Part shown: positions 60,999 through 64,000 of the stretch, piece by piece
How positions within the stretch are numbered: position 1 is the first letter of the stretch
Layout of the letters: each line of letters opens with the position of its first letter
Notes under the pieces: generated by a model
What the model was told of the DNA's origin: nothing
The model's input: only the letters and a program-made list of their open reading frames with translations
Database searches by the model: none
NCBI GenBank assembly: GCA_024233005.1
Contig: JACKQE010000003.1
Span: 248,001 to 312,000 of the forward strand
Direction of reading: 5' to 3'
DNA: 64,000 bases
DNA from: Akkermansiaceae bacterium
GTDB taxonomy: Bacteria > Verrucomicrobiota > Verrucomicrobiia > Verrucomicrobiales > DEV007
Made by a program: the position numbers and the translations under genes

Positions 60999-63900
60999 TC
61001 ACGACCCGAAAGGATCCGCCTCGGCAGGCAGGGCTGGAGCAGCTCCGGCTGGTGGCGCCGGCGCGCCAAACGGATCCGGGGCGGCGCCCCCCGCTGGCAT
61101 GGACCCGGGCGCTTCGGGGGCCGCCCCGGCACCGAACGGATCCAGAGGTGCTCCTGCCGCGGATGCCGGGGCTTGCCCACCGTCCGCGGGAGCCGCTGAA
61201 CCGCCCCCCGCCGGGCTGTTCCCGGACTCTATCAATTCCTCCTCAAGGCCCGGCTCGGTGGTTTCCACATTTTGCAGGGTCTCATCGATCATTAGTTGCA
61301 GATCCGCACCCGTCGTGATCGGAGTAAAGTATGGACCAGGCAAGGAACCAGAGAAGACATTGAAACTGCTCGCCCCTTCTCCCGTCCTTGGCTGGTATTG
61401 AACGATGAAGTCCTTGCCCAACGTGGGAAATTCCCCACCGGACTTGTCATTGGCGCCAAAGCTGTCCAATGTATCGTGGGCGAACTCTGTTTGGTGGCGG
61501 CCTTCGGTGACTTCTTCCACAAACGGTCCCACCTGGATCCAGGGCTGCCCCGGGAACAGGTAGTCGGCGGTGAACCCGATCTGCCCGTCGATCTCCGTGA
61601 ACGGTCCCACTTCGACCACTTCCACCACCGCGTCCTCGGTCGGCGCCCCCACGCCGCCACTGCCGCCACCCACAGCCGGCGGCGCCGGCGGCGGGGTTTC
61701 CGGGGCGGTGTAAAGCGCCTCGATGGTGTCGTAATACAGGCTGAACCCGCTGCTCGCCGAATACAACGCCGTGTCCGGATTGACCGTCCGCGCCGTCAGG
61801 TTGGTCGTGTCCTGCGGATCGAGGTTGAGGTGCTCGTCGAGCACGGTCACACTTGCGTCCACCGGATTGATGAGGTTGATCGCATACTCAAACGGCGCCC
61901 GGTAGAGCGGATCGGGCGGTCCCGCGTAGGCCACTCCGTTGAGGGTGGTCCCCAGCGCGATCAGGTTGCTCGTCGGCCCGCTCTGGAGCCGCTCCGGCAG
62001 GTAGATCCGCAGTTCCCCGCCTCCGGCGCTGAGCACGCTGGCGCTGTCGGTCTCGATCACTCCGTTGCCTCCGGCCTCCGGATCCAGCCGGCTCACCGCC
62101 ACGAAGGTGTCGCCCCCGGTCGCGATGCTGCTGCTCACGATCGTCGGATCCACGTGGCCGATCAGGCCCCCGGTCAACCGCACGTCAAACCCGGCGCTGA
62201 CCTGGATGTCCCCGCTCACGTTGCCCGTCGCCGTGCCCACGCCGCCCGCGTCGAAGAGCTGGTCGCCGTTGCCGATCTTGGCATACGCGCTCGAACCGCT
62301 CCCCCGCGTCACGTTGACATCGGTCCCGGCATCCACCAGCACGGTCCCCTGCTTGGTCCCGTCGCTGCCGGCGCCGCCGTTGCCGATCTGGGCGTAACTG
62401 TTCGGGCCGCTGCCTCCGAGCACGTCGACCTGGCCGCCCGCGAGCACTTCCACGGTGGCCTCGGTGGTCCCGGCGTCGTTGTTGGTCCCCCCGTTGCCGA
62501 TCTGCGCGAAGGCCACATCGGCGCTCCCGCCCTGCAGCACCACGTCGGCCGTCGCGCTGACGCTGATGACGGTGCTCGGCGCCCCGATGGTGACTCCGCC
62601 GGACTTGATCCCGCCATGGCCGATCAGCGCGTAGCCGTTGAGGTCCCCGCCGGTCACCGTGACGTCGCCGGCGGTGGCTTTCACCACCACGTTGCCGTTC
62701 TTGGTGCCAAATCCGCTGACCCCGCCGTTGCCGATCTGGGCGAAGGCCGCGGCGCCGGTCACGTCCACGCTGGCTCCGGTCACCGACACGCTCCCGGTCT
62801 TGTCCCCGTTGCCGCCGAACCCGCCGCTCAACCCGATCTGGGCGTAGGCGGTGGCGTTGCTGCCCGCCGTCAGGCTCACCGCGTCCGGTGTCGTCACCGT
62901 GGTGATCCCGGCCAGGGCGCCGTCGAGGTTCATCCCGCCCAACCCGATGGAGGCGTAGCTGTTGTCCCCGCTGCCCCCCTGCACGGTGACCGCGCCGTCG
63001 GCGCTCACCGCGGTGCTGCTGCTGTGGGTCCCGTTGGCCTTGGTGCCGCCCGCGCCGAGCTGGGCGTAGGCATCCTGGCCGCTCCCGGCGATCACGCTGA
63101 CGGTCCCGCCGTTGGCGGTCACGCTGGTCGGGCCGGTGATGTTCCCGCTCCCGCTGGTGCCGCCCGCCCCGATCTGGGTGTAGGCATTGGCGCCGGCTCC
63201 GGAGGCGAGGCTGATGTTCGTCGCCTCCACCGTGGTCCCGCCGTTCTTGCTGGCGTCGCTGTTCAAGCCGCCCAGACCGATCTGGGCGTAGGTCCCGGTG
63301 TTGCTGGCGCCGCCGGTCAGGGTGAGGTCGCCGCCGGCGGTGACGCCGACCAGTCCGGTGAAGGCGCCGTCGGCCGCGGTGCCGCCCAGTCCGATCCGGG
63401 CCGAGGCGCTGGCCCCGCCGTTGGTCGCGTCGAGCACCACGTTGCCCGCCGCGGTGACGGTCGTCGCGCTGTTGTGGGTCCCGCTGGCCTGGATGCCGCC
63501 CGCCCCGACCTGGCTGGCCGAGTCGGTGCCGGTCCCGGCGAGGATCCGCAGATCGCCCGTGGTCGTGGTCACCGTCGTGGTCCCGGTGAGGTTGCCGTCG
63601 GCCAGGGAACCGCCCGCCCCGATCTGGGTGCCGGCGTTGCTCCCCGCGCCGCCGGTCAGCGTCACGCTGGCCCCGCTCACGGTGGTGGTCCCGCTCTTGG
63701 CGCCGTCGCTGTCGCGACCGCCGGAACCGATCCGGGCCGTGCTGTCCTGGCCCGCGCCGCCGTCGAGGGTCACCGCGCCGCTGGCGCTCAGCAGGATGTT
63801 GCTGGTGATGGCGCCGTCGGAGTTGTCCCCGCCGTGGCCGATCTGGGCGTAGGTGCCGGTGGTGGACCCGCCGTTGAGATCGACGTTGACCAGCGATCCG

Positions 63901-64000
63901 CTGAAGGTGATGTCACCCGACTTGGTGTTGCTGCCGACGTTGCCGCCGTGGCCCAGCAGGGCGTATGCGTTGAGGCCCGCCCCGCCGTTGAAGGTCGCGC
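60999..64000 (-). CDS. Giant repeat-containing surface protein (C-terminal part)
   Basis: The frame is open from the window edge to the stop at 60999-61001, so at least 1,000 residues are coded and the N-terminus lies beyond 64000. The first ~580 residues are 16 copies of a 36-38-residue repeat whose core is (Y)AQIG-x-GG with alternating V-x-V strands and Gly-Ser loops, as in FHA/beta-helix adhesins. After this comes a region with LRIYLPERLQSG and LNGVAYAGPPDPLYRAPFEY, then a Pro/Gly/Ala-rich tail with three DPFG motifs. No catalytic motif is visible. It resembles large secreted or outer-membrane adhesins. Confidence 0.8.
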   Translation of the reverse strand, partial: ATFNGGAGLNAYALLGHGGNVGSNTKSGDITFSGSLVNVDLNGGSTTGTYAQIGHGGDNSDGAITSNILLSASGAVTLDGGAGQDSTARIGSGGRDSDGAKSGTTTVSGASVTLTGGAGSNAGTQIGAGGSLADGNLTGTTTVTTTTGDLRILAGTGTDSASQVGAGGIQASGTHNSATTVTAAGNVVLDATNGGASASARIGLGGTAADGAFTGLVGVTAGGDLTLTGGASNTGTYAQIGLGGLNSDASKNGGTTVEATNISLASGAGANAYTQIGAGGTSGSGNITGPTSVTANGGTVSVIAGSGQDAYAQLGAGGTKANGTHSSSTAVSADGAVTVQGGSGDNSYASIGLGGMNLDGALAGITTVTTPDAVSLTAGSNATAYAQIGLSGGFGGNGDKTGSVSVTGASVDVTGAAAFAQIGNGGVSGFGTKNGNVVVKATAGDVTVTGGDLNGYALIGHGGIKSGGVTIGAPSTVISVSATADVVLQGGSADVAFAQIGNGGTNNDAGTTEATVEVLAGGQVDVLGGSGPNSYAQIGNGGAGSDGTKQGTVLVDAGTDVNVTRGSGSSAYAKIGNGDQLFDAGGVGTATGNVSGDIQVSAGFDVRLTGGLIGHVDPTIVSSSIATGGDTFVAVSRLDPEAGGNGVIETDSASVLSAGGGELRIYLPERLQSGPTSNLIALGTTLNGVAYAGPPDPLYRAPFEYAINLINPVDASVTVLDEHLNLDPQDTTNLTARTVNPDTALYSASSGFSLYYDTIEALYTAPETPPPAPPAVGGGSGGVGAPTEDAVVEVVEVGPFTEIDGQIGFTADYLFPGQPWIQVGPFVEEVTEGRHQTEFAHDTLDSFGANDKSGGEFPTLGKDFIVQYQPRTGEGASSFNVFSGSLPGPYFTPITTGADLQLMIDETLQNVETTEPGLEEELIESGNSPAGGGSAAPADGGQAPASAAGAPLDPFGAGAAPEAPGSMPAGGAAPDPFGAPAPPAGAAPALPAEADPFGS
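62250..64000. repeat. Sixteen-fold 36-38-codon protein repeat
   Basis: The core IG-x-GG recurs about every 111-114 bases (for example ALLGHGG, AQIGHGG, ARIGSGG, TQIGAGG in order from the edge). Copies differ, so it is an old, diverged array; the block continues beyond the window. Confidence 0.85.

Noticed and set aside
63771..63773. GTG at 63773 as start of the repeat protein
   Set aside because: The frame is open with the same repeats all the way to base 64000, so the GTG is internal.
62250..64000. CRISPR-like regular repeats
   Set aside because: The period is a 36-38-codon coding repeat with diverged copies and an unbroken frame; there are no identical direct repeats with unique spacers.
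1..64000. tRNA, rRNA, insertion sequence or phage attachment site
   Set aside because: Reading the gaps between genes showed no cloverleaf-like sequence, no transposase motif and no terminal inverted repeats flanking a gene.

Overview
The window is GC-rich chromosomal DNA from a Gram-negative bacterium, most likely of the Verrucomicrobiota (PVC superphylum). This rests on family content, not on a marker gene: a DUF1552 protein next to a planctomycete-type cytochrome c/DUF1549/DUF1553 protein, a formylglycine-type sulfatase, a TonB-anchor/terpenoid-cyclase-fold protein beside ExbB/ExbD genes, and a caspase/formylglycine-generating-enzyme-like (FGE-like) gene. LpxA, LptD and an LptF/LptG permease indicate lipopolysaccharide and an outer membrane. 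I found no rRNA, tRNA, CRISPR array, transposase or phage gene. Coding density is high.

Layout. 1-4.7 kb: end of a DUF1552 gene, a large haem-binding DUF1549/DUF1553 protein and a Tat-exported DUF3500 protein. 4.7-10.1 kb (minus): surface polysaccharide genes, namely an epimerase, a Wzx-like flippase and two Wza-like export proteins, headed by an AT-rich control region at 10.1-10.4 kb. 10.4-14.2 kb: a fused siroheme-decarboxylase-like/AsnC protein with a TRIC-type channel, a phospholipase-C-like protein and an EI24/CysZ-like membrane protein. 14.3-21.7 kb (minus): ExbB, two ExbD, a TonB-like anchor fused to a terpenoid-cyclase-fold domain, then two exported TPR proteins. It looks like an uncharacterised proton-motive-force-driven envelope system and is the best candidate for something undescribed. 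21.8-29.6 kb: lipoprotein, DinG-like helicase, extended LptF/LptG permease, C39-like peptidase and TsaD. 29.6-33.8 kb: S41 peptidase, sulfatase, DUF3307 protein and cyclic-nucleotide-binding protein. 33.9-41.4 kb: GluQ, SGNH hydrolase, RadC, LpxA and LptD. 41.4-46.9 kb: a sugar ABC transporter without a permease, a low-complexity lipoprotein, a Gfo/Idh/MocA oxidoreductase and a degenerate trypsin-fold protein. 47-50 kb: SulP permease and a CNNM/CBS transporter. 50-57.2 kb (minus): an RDD-SpoIIM-DUF4129-DUF4350-MoxR-DUF58 cluster. 57.4-59.3 kb: a caspase/FGE-like gene split by a frameshift in a C-rich tract. 59.3-64 kb (minus): queC, a methyltransferase and the C-terminal part of a very large repeat-built surface protein that runs off the window.

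How it fits together. Much of the window serves the cell envelope: lipopolysaccharide synthesis and export, polysaccharide export, an ExbBD motor, TPR and repeat proteins and lipoproteins. A second theme is breakdown of sulfated or esterified glycans (sulfatase, SGNH hydrolase, sugar ABC parts, Gfo/Idh/MocA). Several translation starts, notably on the plus strand, lack a visible Shine-Dalgarno sequence, so a number of start choices rest on signal peptides and gene overlaps. All product assignments come from reading motifs; no database search was run.
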